Source: Holothuria scabra
Lineage: Eukaryota; Echinodermata; Holothuroidea; Aspidochirotida; Holothuriidae
NCBI GenBank assembly: GCA_037179385.1
Contig: CM074185.1
Span: forward strand, 9,667,371 to 9,731,370
Reading direction: 5' to 3'
Length of the DNA stretch: 64,000 bases
The position numbers and the translations under genes were made by a program. Of the stretch, positions 26,201-40,500 are shown in pieces (position 1 is the stretch's first letter; each line of letters starts with the position of its first letter). Under the pieces are notes generated by a model. The model saw only the letters and a program-made list of their open reading frames with translations. It did no database searches and was not told the DNA's origin.

Positions 26201-27340
26201 CCTACCTCAAACTATACAACTTTGCACATGGCAGCTCAACTAAACCGTCGTGACCTAGTTTTGAATCGTCGTCACGATTTTTAGTCGCACGACTGGGCCA
26301 CGCACACTATACGACTGGCTATCGCACATTGTCAGTCGAACGATTAGGGACTGCACATCCACGATTGGCACGTGCACACCATTGCTATACATATAACGTT
26401 ACATTAGCACAAAACGGCATACAGTTTGCATCTTTACTTTCAGTGTGTAGCTAGCGTGCTAGGACTATCCAAGTGTGCAGCTCACCAGTGATGTCGACTG
26501 CCTAGGCAATCTCTTCAACGGTTTTTTCAACGGTTTTTCAAAGCATTCCTATAGGAATAGCTATTGCCTCCAGAGTTATACAGTACAGGTCGTTGCTCTC
26601 ACATTTCTGCGAGTTTGTCTTATCTCTACTCGCCGTACTCGGCCCATATATCCATCTCTTCAACTGTATATTTACACAAAGTCACGTCAAAGAGTGTCAC
26701 CGGAACAAGCATTATGCAACTTTCACCGTATTTATATCACGTGCATATAAATCAGTAATTTAATTGGTCAGATTTTTAGTCACTTGCGACTGTGTCCCTA
26801 CAGAATCGAGAAGAACCAACATGTTCTTTCTTCCGGACTGAAGACGATACGGCCTAAAACTGGTCCTAAAACTGCCAGTCGCAGTCCAGTCGTAAACTCA
26901 CGCACACTACAAAAAATACATAAAAAATACAAGAAAAATAAATTTCAGTGATGCTAATTCTTGCACCAGATTGCATATGAGGGTACTTAAATATTCAAAA
27001 GTTTCTTAAAGGAGATCACTCCCCGGCCGGCGTTCAGACCCGGCTCCCTTTTATAAATAATCCTGGCTACGCAAGTGGGGCATGTCCTCCTGTTGAGAAA
27101 GGCTGTTCCTCTTCTCATAGAGGATCCACTTTCGGAGCGGAGGCTCCATCAATACGATAAAATATGTAAGCCGGATAAACTTTCGTCTCCCCAAGACCTT
27201 ATTGATACCGTTCACCAAAAGACCGTATTTGTGCACGGAAAACACAAATTACGACTTTTTAAAATAAAAACCCATCTTTGCAATATAAGCTCTGGATTTA
27301 AAAAAATCTTAAAAAAAGTAAAAACATTTTTCTATTTTCA
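22219..27340. other. No gene recognised: 3' flank and spacer
   Basis: The first 4 kb belongs to duplication unit A and is non-coding in both copies as far as I can see. From about 26.2 to 26.95 kb there is a patch with repeated GTCGCACGACTGG-like words in both orientations (26225-26350 and 26780-26910), perhaps a degenerate foldback element. Confidence 0.4.
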
Positions 27341-27354
27341 CACTCTAAAATCAA

Positions 27355-27640
27355 AAGAGTGAACTTAGTCACTCTTTGATTGAGTGAAAAGTGTAAATTC
27401 GCTCCATTAGAGTGATACTTCACTCCAAGAGGAGTGAAGTTCCCTCCAAAAAGAGTGAAGTTCACTCTAAAAAGAGTGAAATTCACTAGAGGAAGAGGGA
27501 AAATTCACTCTTCCACGAGTGCCTGCAATTATCGCTCTTTTTTAAGAGCGATCACCGTGGGCACTCCATCAAGAGTGAAACTTCGCTCGTTTTAAGGGAA
27601 TTTCGCTCTTTTTGGAGTGAACTTCACTCTTTTTGGAGGG
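27355..27640. repeat. Palindromic AGAGTGAA-type repeat array
   Basis: About 15 near-copies of AGAGTGAA or TTCACTCT, often joined as the palindrome AGAGTGAAGTTCACTCT, occur in both orientations at intervals of roughly 15-20 bp. The array runs directly into a pure CACT tetranucleotide microsatellite, which may have arisen from the CACTC word of the same repeat. Confidence 0.7.
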
Positions 27641-27642
27641 AA

Positions 27643-27774
27643 CACTCACTCACTCACTCACTCACTCACTCACTCACTCACTCACTCACTCACTCACTCA
27701 CTCACTCACTCACTCACTCACTCACTCACTCACTCACTCACTCACTCACGCACTCACGCACTCACTCACTCACT
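27643..27774. repeat. (CACT)n microsatellite
   Basis: About 33 tandem CACT tetranucleotides, with two interruptions (CACG) near the right end. It is followed by degenerate ACTAACTGAC-type sequence to about 27850. Confidence 0.9.
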
Positions 27775-28197
27775 AACTGACTAGCATGCGGTAAATTACT
27801 AACTTTCTAATTAACTAACTTTCTCACTAAGTGACTGACTGACTGACCGAAGGACCGACCGAATAATCAACTAAGTAATGACAAGACCTCATAATCCACC
27901 TGAGTTGTCGTCTTGACCAATACATCAAGGTCTTCAAATTTTGACGTGAAAATGTCCCCTGTATTGTGACGCAAATGCTGAAGACATTGCCTTAGGTATA
28001 TTTTGAATTGGCAACATAAAATAATAAAAGGTAGTTGAACTTGTCGACATGAACTAGACCGTATATTCTGTTGGAATAGGACTCCATCTCATTCTCCCAT
28101 TAAAAAAAAAGATGTAAATTACTTAATCAGCGTTAATTTACATCTTACATTATTCAAGATAAATGTGAAGGAAGTTGTACTTTACATTTTACTTTAC

Positions 28198-28216
28198 AGT
28201 TAGTTAGTTAGTCAGC

Positions 28217-28248
<32 letters not shown>

Positions 28249-28275
28249 AGTTAGTTAGTTAGTTAGTTAGTTAGT
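28198..28275. repeat. (TTAG)n microsatellite
   Basis: Roughly 18 tetranucleotide repeats. A shorter version (about four to five units) is present at the corresponding place in unit A (18165-18190), so the array expanded after duplication. Confidence 0.85.
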
Positions 28276-29451
28276 TACAGTTAAGAATTTGTACCATTCA
28301 AATAGCAATTTCTTCTACATTTAAAATGTCATGTGGTGTTTGTTTCTATGGAATGGGTTACAAAAAGAAACCATAACACAATCCAGACAAAAATGCTATC
28401 GTCATTGCATGCATTTTGGAATGTTGAAAGAATCCTTAGCCCATTACTCATATTTTGGTTTATCTGTCACGAGTTGCGTTCATTTCATCAAGTATCACTG
28501 ACACTTTATTCAAACTGTGTTCCATGTTGCCGTGCGACTAAAGCTGCTGAACTTAGATTTCCGAGGAAACCTTACACCATTACTTTGGAACCTTACCATG
28601 CTTTTAATAGCAATTAATATTATACAAGTACAAAGGAGATGACCCCTTTCAAGGCACTGGGTTGTGGTACGTACCAGGTTGGCTGGAGGATGATGCAAAA
28701 CCTTGGAGAAGGTTATTGATACAAAAGAATTTGCCTGAAACAAGTAAATTAAAGGTATAATTTGAACTTACCTGTGCCATCGTGTAAAATTGTGCGTGCA
28801 TTTACACATTCCGGCTCAACTTTTTTCTCATCTGTATCCGATATTGATGCACTGTTGCATGTATTCAGTCACACAAAGGATCATGTGAACGAATTTTCTT
28901 AAACCAGACCTGAATGACCTTTAAGAAAAAACGCATCTGAAAATGGGTGGGTATAACCTTTCCAGTTACCAAACTGTCAAACGGCGTGGTTTTGTATTAT
29001 ATTTAGCTCCCTCAAATTCTAGAGGGTCGTCTTGGCGCGACATCGACTTTAATTTCTTGACTTTAACCGATCGAGAATGTTTTTTTCTAACAAACTCAAT
29101 TCAATTTTCTAGATTATGCAAATAGTGCATTCAATATATGTTTATCATACCAACCGCTATGGAAAAGGTGGGATTTTTTACAACCTTTTGTTAGTTACTT
29201 ACCTCTTTTCAAGAAAGGATTTCATTCCAAATAAAAGACTACTTGGGTGATATTCTAAAATTAGATATGGAATTTCCAGTCTGAGGCAGCGGTTATGCAC
29301 TGTGAAATTGATATGCACCATTATCACTTAGTCATTGCCGCTGCTGGACAAGAATTCAAAGACCTCACCTACAGATGAAAAAAAGTGGCTTGAGTAAATC
29401 TCTTAAAACTGAAATAGATAATTTTGCATTTTTACTGGCTAAAGGTAAAAG

Positions 29452-31541
29452 ATGGCAATTTCGAGGTCAAAGGTGAGTTGAATCCTTTTTAGTTATACTA
29501 GTACCTGTAAAACGTTTAGTCCCCTATTTTACTGAAGATAGCACATGTATAAACGTCTTTGCTGAAAACTTCAGTAGTATTAAAATTTCAATGTTGGTTG
29601 TCAATATTTTCCGGTGCATTATAGTGAGCTATGGGTGTTTAATTGACAAAAAATTAAAAGACATACACACTAATGGCTAATGGGCAAACTTAGACAATCC
29701 CCTTATATTACATACAGTTAACTGTTTTATAAGGTAGCAATGCGTCATTCAAAATTTCGTGGCCAGGCACTTTTTTCAAATTATGCACAACTTAAAAAGA
29801 CGGAGTCAGAAAACAAACGAATTTACAAAATTTATTTAGTACAGACTAAGAGAGATTTGCATGAGGCGCTATAGTAACGACCATTTTATCATGGCTGGGA
29901 TGTCGATGTCAACGCAAACCTACAGGTAGTCGGTACTACTACGTAAGCCGTCGAAGTTTTTGTTGTTTCATATTTCTCATCGTTCTTATTGTCATGGAGG
30001 ATATAATAATTGCCACTTTAATTTTAATATTACAGAGCATTGATAACCTTCAACTGAGCGTATGTTGTTCTATCTGTCATGAGCCATGGACGCGTCCAAA
30101 GACACTGCCTTGTGATCACATATTTTGTGAAGAATGCCTAGAGGAAGTCATTAAAAACAGAAAACCTGCCAACAGCTGCCTTTTCAGTTGTCCGTTGTGC
30201 CGCAAATTTCACCTTATACCCACTGAAGGTGTTCGTGAAGCTTGGAAGACTTCCAGAGCCTTGGAAGAGTTAGCTGATGGGTTTCGAAGCATGCAAACTT
30301 CTAAATCCCTTTCCGACTTATCAACCCCCGACGCTGTACCGGAGAAGTCTTTCATAAGGAAATCTCCATCACGAAGAGTGATAATAGGACAAACGTATAG
30401 TATTAACGTCCAACTGTGCGACAAAGATGGCCATCGGATATCAGCAAAATCAAGCGGATGCGACATCAAGGCATATGTAGATTTGAAACCATCACATTTG
30501 GGCAACGAACGGAGAGAACTTGAGCCGACAGTAACAAAACAAGGAAACGTCTTCATCGCGTATAAGACACAGACTTGTGGATTGCACGAATTTACGATTC
30601 TGTTAGACGATATATCAGTTAAGGGTTCCCCGTTAGAAATTTCTGTGGTTCCCCGTGGAATCTTTGGTTGTGAGGTCAGGGGCCCTTTACAAGGTCCCCG
30701 TGACGTAGTTTGCTACCAAGGTCACTTCCTCGTCGCCGATGTCATAGCCAGAGCCGTTTTCCTTGTCGACCAAACTGGACAACAACTTCAGTGTCTAAAG
30801 GTTCCAAAGAAAATGGAACGGGACTTTTTTCCAATGGCAGTAACCACATTTCATGAAAAGGTATTTGTGGTCGACATTAATCACAGTTGCGTTCATGTAT
30901 ACGAAGATCTCGACAACGTCCCCAAGCAATTTGGGGATCAGCAGCTACAAAAGCCAACAGGAATAGCAGTCTCTTGTGAGAGAGGTGACATTTTTATAGT
31001 TGACAATGAACGTAAACTAATCGTTGTTTACAACCAAGATTACCAGTATATCAAGACTATTAACTATCAGACTAGGAATAGAGAAGATGCACTGTGTAAC
31101 TCACAGATGGTGGTGCTCAACAGGAGTGGCGATATGCTGTACGTAGCAGATCACGGAGAACGAGGAGTGGAAAATTCAATCAAGGTGATCAATGTGACTG
31201 AAGATAAGCTTGAAAGAAAGATAGTTGTGAGAGTTGGCAAAAATCAGGCTAGGCCAAACGGCATAACCGTTGATTCAAACGGTAACATCTATGTTTCTGT
31301 TTCCTTTCAAGAGTTTCTAAAGAAGCAGGGAGATGGCAAACCAGAAAGACCACCCCGCGTTGCTAGTGGAATCAATGTTTATACTAGCTTAGGTCAGTTT
31401 CTGGGACACTTTGGTGTCGAACTAGATAGACCAAACGGTTTAGCCATCCTTCCTCCTTCTTCTACATCTGCGTCGATTGCATATGTTGCTGATGGGCCAG
31501 GCAGAGGTCTCAAGGGTTCGCTTAAGGGATTTATCATCTGA
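29452..31541 (+). CDS. RING-filamin-NHL protein, paralogue 2
   Basis: Exon 1 (29452-29472, MAISRSK) ends at AAAG|GTGAGT. Exon 2 (30036-31541) follows ATTTTAATATTACAG, joined in phase 0. The predicted length is 508 residues, identical to paralogue 1, with the same C3HC4 ligands (C18, C21, C33, H35, C38, C41, C59, C62). A filamin-like domain and six NHL blades follow. By eye about nine residues in ten match paralogue 1, with changes spread through the filamin and propeller regions and very few in the RING. The intron is 563 bp. The open frame extending upstream to 29994 is read through the intron end and is not used in my model. The likely role is a cytoplasmic RING ubiquitin ligase with a propeller for substrate recognition, inferred from domains only. 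Confidence 0.85.
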
Positions 31542-34500
31542 AAAGTGTTGGGTGGAAATTTTGACATATTTATTTCCCTACATTTGCCAGCTTCGTCCTC
31601 CTCTCATTGGCGTTGCATGGGGTGGGCTGGGTGCACTATGTACAGGAGCTCGAAGGTACAGGGGCACAACAATCTAGAGATGGTGCTAGAAAGCTCTCAC
31701 CTGTTTATTATACTTTCCTGAACACCTGGGGACTTAGAAAATGGGTTTTGGGTCCTACCGGTTTCCCGTTCAATATCCCCGAGAGCCTTTCTAAGATGTT
31801 TCTTACCATCTTAATGACAACTACAGAAGAAAATTCCTACCATAGGGTCCCTAACACCATAGCAAACCCTTGCACTTCAGGTAAAACGTGTAGAACAAAA
31901 TGCATTAATGCAAACTGTTTCCAGAAGGAAAGGTTTCTTACAACCCACTTCCAATAGCCTATTTGGCACGAAAATTCAAAGAAAGGTTTTATTGCTTTTT
32001 CTTTCTGAAAGTTGCAAAACTATACTCACGAGAGGAAGCATTTACTACAGATAGTTCTTGTGACTTTTATGTCATACCTATAACATCATTAGAACTTAAA
32101 GATGACTAACAAATGAGATCCACTAATTTGTTTTCAGCCCGACCCAATGGAATCATTTCATTTTCTCCTCCAGCTGCTCAAACTAGCTTGTTTCGAACTT
32201 TATTTCCAAAACAAGAGAAGGCATGGTTAAGAGGGTAGAAAAAGCTACTTGAAAATAAATAAATAAATGAGAGCATAACATTATCGAAACTCTTGGAAAA
32301 CATAGAGTTCATAGTTGGTTTTATAATTGGATGTCTCAAGAAGAAAAAGTATTCCTGATTTGGTTCTACAAACTCTGTCGCAATACGGCTTCAGTAAGTT
32401 AAAATATTGAACGTGAAAGATTGGATATTCAAAAAATACATCCTATTTTGAACAAATACATAAGATGTTATGTAACGGTGAACACCTCTTTTGCCTCATA
32501 TTTCCTTCGCTATTTTCTTTATAAAGTTCTGTTTTCCCTTGAAATATGGTACCGTTGGAAGTTTTGTAATATGTTTTCCTGTTGGTTTCAGTAGCATAAG
32601 ATTACACCGTATGAGGGGTACAGCAAACAATGTTGCTTACTATTCCCTGTATGAATTTGCCGCAATGGCATCATCAATTTCCCAGTAAACCATATGACTC
32701 AAGACAAATGCATTACTTTGAAAGGTAGTCTACCGAACGCTAAAGACGAATCCAAGCAAAGCTTGTGTTTAGTGCCTGTAGGCATCCATTATTGAGGTCT
32801 ATCAGCCTTAAATCGTCTTTAGGTATTGTCTTAATGTCATTTCAATCCCTCATCTACAGTGAAATTGAGGGAACCAGGAGGCATCAAAGTGAACAATCAT
32901 CCATGGTATCGGTAAGCAAGGATATTGAAAGATTAATAGGTGATAGACCCCAGTAATGGCCGACTAAAATCAGACCATCACTTACCATGTGGATCCGTCT
33001 ATATGTTACTGATATGCAGTTTTCTTTACCCCTTTTTTAAAGGAAATTGATTGCTTATTTTGAAGTCAATGATTTGTTTGTTTTTCTAATTGAAAAATAT
33101 TTTTTCTTATTGCCGAGAGGAAAGTATTTTTAAGATTTAAAAGAATATTCCAGAGCCATTTTTTTGACATGCTAAAATAGGAAAATACTCATGATTCATC
33201 CATGTTCGGTTCTCGAGATATTAGTAATTTAATGTAGACAATATTCTTCATGTGATGAACTTGAAGCAATAGGCGTGATGTCATTGATCCAAATTTGCTG
33301 GCCAATGTTTTGCTTTTATATGAAACGTAACACAAATTTTATAAACTCCGATATATTGATACTATAGGGGCATCCTGAGCAATGGAAATTTTGAAACCTT
33401 ATATGCCTTAGGCTCAAGACCCATCCCTAATCAATTCAAGGTCAAACCAATAGGATGAAAAATAAAGAAAAACAAAACAATAATGTAAATTCATGACATC
33501 AAACCTGCTTGCTTCAAGTTCACCTTTTAAAGAAAAAGAGGCAATTTCATGGGCTTATATCTCGAAAACCGAACCTGTCCCAAGATCAACATCGAGTGTG
33601 TTTGTACATATGTGAATACGTCTTCTTATAGGTTTTCAGCTGCTGTCTATATAATAACAACTTGCAAAGTTTAGTGTAATCACAAATACGGTCATGTTTG
33701 CTATGTTCAACTTTTCGACATTACTAATCTAAAATATCTTTCAAAATTAACATTAACTTTTGAAGTATCAGCATGAACTAAGCCTCGTTATTCCATTGCT
33801 TAGTAGTACAATCAATTCAACATATCCTAGGCATAACGTTGGAAGTCGTGCCTTACAGTTACGTGTTGGAGAGACATATAGAGAACCAGAAAAGACTTTC
33901 TAAAAGGCGTATCATGTCTCATGAAGGACGCTTCATTAAGGAAACAGGAGTATTAGTTTTAGTGTTATGAAGCTAGATAATGGACAAAGGCACGTGCCAG
34001 AAAACTAATACGGTGAAATATTTTGAATGATGTGCACAGTTTGCAGTATGTAGAATATTAAACAGTTACATTGTTTGGATTATGAGTTGTGTTTGTGGAT
34101 ATTAAGTTTCTAACTACTTAAGGTTAAACTCATGAACGTGTAGTCTTGTACATTTGATTTGTTTATACTTTTGTGTTTGACATGGCTATAGTACAATCAG
34201 AAATGTTTCAAACCCCCAGTAATTTACACAGGTCAAGAAATAGAAAAGAATAAAATAAGTTGCACGGCTTCCACTAGCTGACCAGTGCAAATATGGAAGG
34301 AATTCAAGCAATGTTCTATATTAGGTATCTTTCATGAAGATTTGCAGGTGGGGTGAGGTCAAGATGAAAACTCTACCCAGCCTGTCGTACATCGTATCCT
34401 CATCTACGGTAACGGCAAATTGACTTCACAAGTCGATCAAGAGAACAAGTTGAATACCGGCAAAGTGGGATGCTTTCGATAGATAATAAGTATAACCTGG

Positions 34501-37500
34501 GAGGGGGTTTGAAGCGGTTAGAAAGACAGAGAGTGTCGCCTACTGGAAGTTTCCCAGCAAACACGAAACCGTTTCAGAAACGTAGCTGGTTTCGTTTAAA
34601 AATTTCACCGGAATAAGTTTCAGGGGTCCTATTTTGTGGATTTTGATACGTTTGAAAAACATATTTTTCGTACAAGTGGATCTTATTGTAAAGCAGCGTT
34701 AGTGGGCTATCAATACGAAGGCTTTTACTTGTAAGGGGAATTTGGTGAGTGTGATGATACGAGATGAGACAGACGAACAAACAGGAAGAGTAGAGATTTC
34801 AGTCCTATTTCAACTTGATTCGTGATTTTTATTCAGTTCAACTTCAATTAACGGCCGACAAAAAAGAATAAATTAAATCAGTTTGGTACAAAGTGAAAAA
34901 CGTTACACGTTTTCCTTCAATGTCTGCTGCACGAGTGTCAGCTAGCAAATCTTGCAAGGTCGGAGAGCTTTCATGTCTCGGGGAGATCGCAACACATGCA
35001 GTCCCCTAATTGGCTAAAAGTTATGACGCACCAAATTAAGTTCATTTTAGTTAATGTACTGATCTAAATGACCAACGAGGAAGCTGTAGAGGGTGAACTT
35101 GGCCACAGCTTGAAAATATGGAATACAGCATACACGTGGAACTAGATGAAGCAGATTGTCACGTACACCGGTAACACGTGACCTAAAACTGGAAGGGCCC
35201 TGGGAATCTAGGACAAAGGGAAGAAAGATTTTCCACTGATCTACATACCTGGGTAGAAGGCGTGCACGTAACTGCGTATTGACAAATTGAAGCAACCGGA
35301 AGTCTCGTGGTGGCCATTTTGCGGGTGGCAAAAACATTCAGCTGCCGCACAAACTTCAATGATTCGTATAGCCCTATGTGTATAAAGTGACAACTGACAA
35401 ACTGTAAAACGAGCTTAATTTCTTGATTTTCTGACTGAAACGTATACATTGTATGCAGCCTAAATTGAAAACAACAGAAATGCCAAGATTAAATCATGTT
35501 TTAGTTTTAATTATGCAGCAACAGATTGCAAGTATATGAAGTTAGAAACATTGACGCACGCATGTGCTGGTTTCATGGTAGGCCTACCGTGACCGTTAAA
35601 ATGGGAGTATATACTTCAGGTTCATGCTTTTACTGAAAAGGCACCCCAGCAAAGCCTCCCACAATTGAAGTCTCCTCTACACAGTATCTCTAGTAACAAA
35701 TTAATGAGACACCCAGTTACAAACCCACTCCTGACAAACTCGCCTACTAAATTCTGACCTTGAAAAAAAGTCCTCTGCCGGACAAGCCAGGTTTCCCCGA
35801 GGCAAAGTCCATCGCTTACGACAAGATTATAGCGTTCTAGGCCTCCCAAAGACTTACCCCCTCAAAATAAGTTACTGGTAACATTCTCATAAGGGAATCT
35901 TACGGGACCCATTTCATAGACCCTAAGGGGTCCATATGTGGTATTGCACCTGGGATGATAAAGACCCATGGGCTAGTCCAAATGACCATATGAGAAACTG
36001 ATGGGGTTCTAAGGCTCATTCAAACAACTGATAGTGTGTGTGAGAATATGGGTCAACTTCAGTCCTTTAATATCCCTCGTGGAAGTTGTGGGCTACCCAT
36101 ATGGCCCCTTATCAATCTCGGTAAATGCCCATAGGGGTTAGTTAGTTAGATAAGATTTAACCGACCGTTACACCAACACGAATGTGTTATAAATATTATA
36201 GTGTCATAGGTCAAATGCGGTACACTAAATCCTCCAGTTTAGTCTTACGACAGGCGGGGTCAATACTGTGTTCATATTCTGCAACCCCCAACCCACATGG
36301 GGTCTTAACCATAAGAGACCTATATAGGTTTACTACGGTACCTATTTTAAATAGCCTCGCTTTTAACATTTTTCTTCAGGGGCGGTGGACTTTATAGGGA
36401 CTGGGGCACGCGTTAGGGAAACCTTTGTTACGGGTGGCTTTGTTGGCCAAGCAGGGGACTTTGCCAGGGGTAATTTTAGTAGGAGGGGACTTGAGTGACT
36501 TCAGTTTGCCCCTACTGTGCCACATACAGGAACGGATCCAGATATTCCAAAAGGGGGAGGGTGGGCTGACTTAACGTAAGTGCTTTACTAATTTTCCGTA
36601 TGTTTTACTATGCTGATGTGGCGAAAAGGGGGGGGGGGACAGGAGGTTGTAAAAGTCCCCCAAGGTTTAGATCCGTACCTGATATACGGTTTATTGACCA
36701 CCACGAAGCAGTCAGTATTTGGCTTATCTTATTATATAACTGCATGCCTCGTTTCACTTGGAAAGTGAAATATTCAACAGTATTTCTAAAAAAGAGTTGA
36801 TTACTTCGCGTGGTTGATTGACTTCAACCTATGGAGTGAAGCTTAAATTAGTTGCAACTGAGCCAAGGTTGTATTCCGACACCCGACCCTAAATTCCGAC
36901 AAATCCATTGCGTTTCAACATACCTATGTTCAGAAAACCAGACCGAAACCACGATTATTTCATGGGGAGGGGGGGGGGGGACGAAATGAGGGAAAGTCCA
37001 AGGATAGAGTAAAGAAAATCGCTATTTTTAGGTTTTGTACTGCAAAGTTGGGTCATGGAGGAGGGGGTCCTCGCCCCCACCTCCTCCTGTGGCTACGCCA
37101 CTGTCGACAACTCCGGCGATCGTTGATGAATGAACAGATTGTCGGCATATACGTTTGTCGGAACATGTAGGGTGTCGGAGTGTAAGGGCAGTTACGGTGA
37201 CACCCCATTCACTTTTCATTCATGAAAGGATTCGAAGTCACTGTGACATGGCCGGTATAAACTGAGGGGTAGAGATGTGAGGGGACACTCTGTTAAAGGG
37301 GGATTTTGTGTGGGCGAATATGTGGGCTTAAATTTATACGGTGGGACTTGACACACCCACTCCCCCCCCTTCCACCACCTTTTATTGGACTTGCACTTAT
37401 ATATAGTTGTCACCGTGAAAGAGGAATGACTCAGACTACGCCTTATATAGCTCGCCACTCAGTCAAGTTGATCTTCAATCCACCACAAACTGCACTAAGT

Positions 37501-40500
37501 GAAAGTTTTGCCCTCAATATAACATAATCTCGTTCATTTTTTAAAGTAATTGGCATTTTCTGTTGAAAATGAGCACATTTCATAATATATTTAGCCTTTT
37601 TTCTAGCCAAAACGTCAAATTATCAAGCCATCATATCAAATTGCCTGTCCACCTGTGTGGGGAGTGACGCTGTTGCACGACGCTTTTGCCACACACAGTG
37701 AGAGTTTCTCGTAAACAACAAGATGGCATTCATGTTAGAGGTCATGGAGGGTGCACCATACTACATAACACTATGAACAAATAACCAAACCCAGAAGCGT
37801 GTTTAAATGGGCGAGGGCACAGACCCGTCATCTCCGAAGTCAGTCAGGGAAAAGTCACTCAATCAGGGGATTTACGGGTTCGAGAGGAAGACGAAAAGTT
37901 TGAAGTTTGGAGATATACACCAAGCATTCAAACCGTAACCACCAGAAAAATGGTTGTCCAAGCAAAAAAAAAAAAGTCCTCAAAAATTCGGAAAGCACAA
38001 GTTTGCCGACGTGAGTCGGTAGCCAACAACTGAAGTACAGAAAAACAAGAAAAAAGTCAGTAAAATCCGTACCAGTTGGGGGGGGGGGGAGACACGGATT
38101 GTGCGCCCCCCCCCCCCACCTTCGAAATCCTGCATGCGCCACCAAATCCAAACTAAGGCCACTTGGAGACAGTCACAACTTTTTTAGGGCAAAGTCTATT
38201 CAGATGTGACATTTTATATTTCCATAATTTAGCTTCATCCTCTTCGGGACTGAAAAATAAAATGCGTTCTTCCGATATTTTTAAAATGTGTTTTTAGAAG
38301 GAAAAGAAGCAGACGAAGTTATCACCAACCAAAAACGTTTTTGCTGCGTTTGCTAGGTTCTAAGCAAGCTCTCTTTGCAATGATTACTTTGGTTTGAAAA
38401 TTTAATTCAGAAGGGTCGTATCTCAAAGGACCCTTTCCATGGGCATTTGGAACATGGTTCTCTTCCTATAGACCTACGGACGTCATCTACGGACTTGTGT
38501 AAAAGGGACCTCCAACTAGCGTACATCGGCAATTTCAGCTGAGCGTATACAGCATCACAACTTTAACTTCAGGCATCATCAAGGAAGAAAGAATGGGAGA
38601 GCAATGAGGATGAACCAGAGAAACAGGGCCTCCAAGTACCAACGTAAGGTGACTTCGCAAGGAGCGTGCGTGACGAGGTCCTTGATGTGATTGCATTCGT
38701 CATGATACGTTGCTTTTTGCCTGCGATAAATGCGCTATTACGTCACTGAATCAGATATTCTGGTCCATCAAGACTAATTCATCAGGTTTGATTATGGGAT
38801 AATTTACGTCACTGAGACCATATTACTAGAGTGTAAACCAGCCTGGCCTGAGAGTCCCTGTAAGGTCGCCTAGTCTGACACCTAGCACAGTTGAAGTGCG
38901 AGGTCAAGGAATTTTATGCAAGTTCTGGTGAATTTGTTAAATAAATATTCATACGCAAGTTAAGTCATGCAAATTGCCTAAAATATTCAACCAATGAAAC
39001 ATGACAACTTGTTATGTTTATGCTATTGGTCTTTAAAAAGTGGCTACCTTTTCGTTGGGAACAATTAAATTATGGGATGGAGTTGTGATTACTTTGGTTG
39101 TTTCTAGGTGGGGTGGTACAAGAAGTTGATTCGTGACCAAAACGAGACATGGAAGATTCACAGCCTGAGCTAAGCTCAAGTGTAAACTGAGTCTACGAAT
39201 TTATCTTAAAATTAGTTTCTCATAGTCTGATTGAAAAATTCGAAATTTTTGAGCTGATTTTCTGAGGAAAAGGTCAGAATAGAAATATTTTCTTGTGGAA
39301 CCTACAAACATTGCGTCTGTGTGTTCCTTGTTAACAATACAACTCTCCTTACATCTTAACAGTGTTACAAAGCCTTGTGAGATCTCATGGATGAAGGTGC
39401 GTAGCCTGGATTGTGCCATGGAGGGTTTGGTGGCATGGGGCTTTGCGGCACGAAATTAGAGAAAAATCTAAGAGAAAAAAAGCGGCTTTTTTATGTGTTT
39501 TTTGCATTGTAAGGCTACGCCACTGCATGGATGGTCAAAAGTGTTTCAGTCATGGAGTTCTGTAAGAGAAGGAAGGCAACAATCCCACTTGCTGAGAGTA
39601 TTTCATCTGCGACACATGGACCAATGACTGTTACTCCGAGGTAGGTATGTTAAATGATCACAGATCCTGATCTTCGATGAGGCCTAATGCATCGTCTTTT
39701 GACACGGGCTTAGGCCTGAGATGATAAAATTTTCCTGTATTCCGTAATGACACTATCTGGCTCTCAAAGTACAGTGGCTCGACGGAAGATTTATAGGCAA
39801 AGTTATTCCAAAGTAATCTTCCAGTCTGGCTGAACCATTCTCAAACTTTTCAAAGTAAAACCCTATTTTTGTAACTTCCTGTTATTGAGACTTTTCACTT
39901 CAGAGCAAACTTGTGCAGTGGCCATTCCTACACCACCTATTCACCCATTAGCCTCAGACAAGAACTGCTTCACGGTGAAGTCATTACGCATAGGGACCAA
40001 ACCTGTTAAAACAAGATAGCGCTTGCTTACTTACTCTGATTATTTCTTACTTGGGAGTACATTTTTCCGAGGACGGATTCCACATTAAGCCTAGAAGTAA
40101 AATTTCAATTCCAATACATTAAAATCATTCCAATGAAGGATGGATTATGACCAGAATATTCCTATCCCGGGGCTTAATTTTTGACGCAAAGAGAGTGCTA
40201 AACAGATAATTCCGTGGACTTCGTGCCCCGGAATCAGAGGATGGGTTTCCCCTTGACCCAAAAGGGGTCCCTAAGGCGGACTCCTGGACCCCATTCATAT
40301 TGACTCGAGCTTCGCATTAAATTGATTGCCCCCAACAGTTTCCCGTGCTCCAAACATTTAAAATTGGAAAGTGCAATTTAATTCCCGAGTCGTCACTGTT
40401 AGTATTCAGCCCTGTCCCACGTCCGAGTTTCATTTTTTGACCTTATTTCTTTTACTGTTAAATTGGTGAGATATAAGTACATCACATAAACTCTTTTTCA

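Larger units (their letters stand above)
28160..34690. repeat. Segmental duplication, unit B (~6.5 kb)
   Basis: This is the second copy of the unit seen at 18.12-26.2 kb, in the same orientation and about 10 kb downstream. The exons are by far the best conserved part. Introns and flanks have diverged with many indels, so the duplication is not recent and the coding sequence has been under constraint or gene conversion. Confidence 0.75.

Noticed and set aside
26225..26920. Clustered GTCGCACGACTGG-like words in both orientations
   Set aside because: Possibly a foldback element, but I could not define termini or a target duplication.
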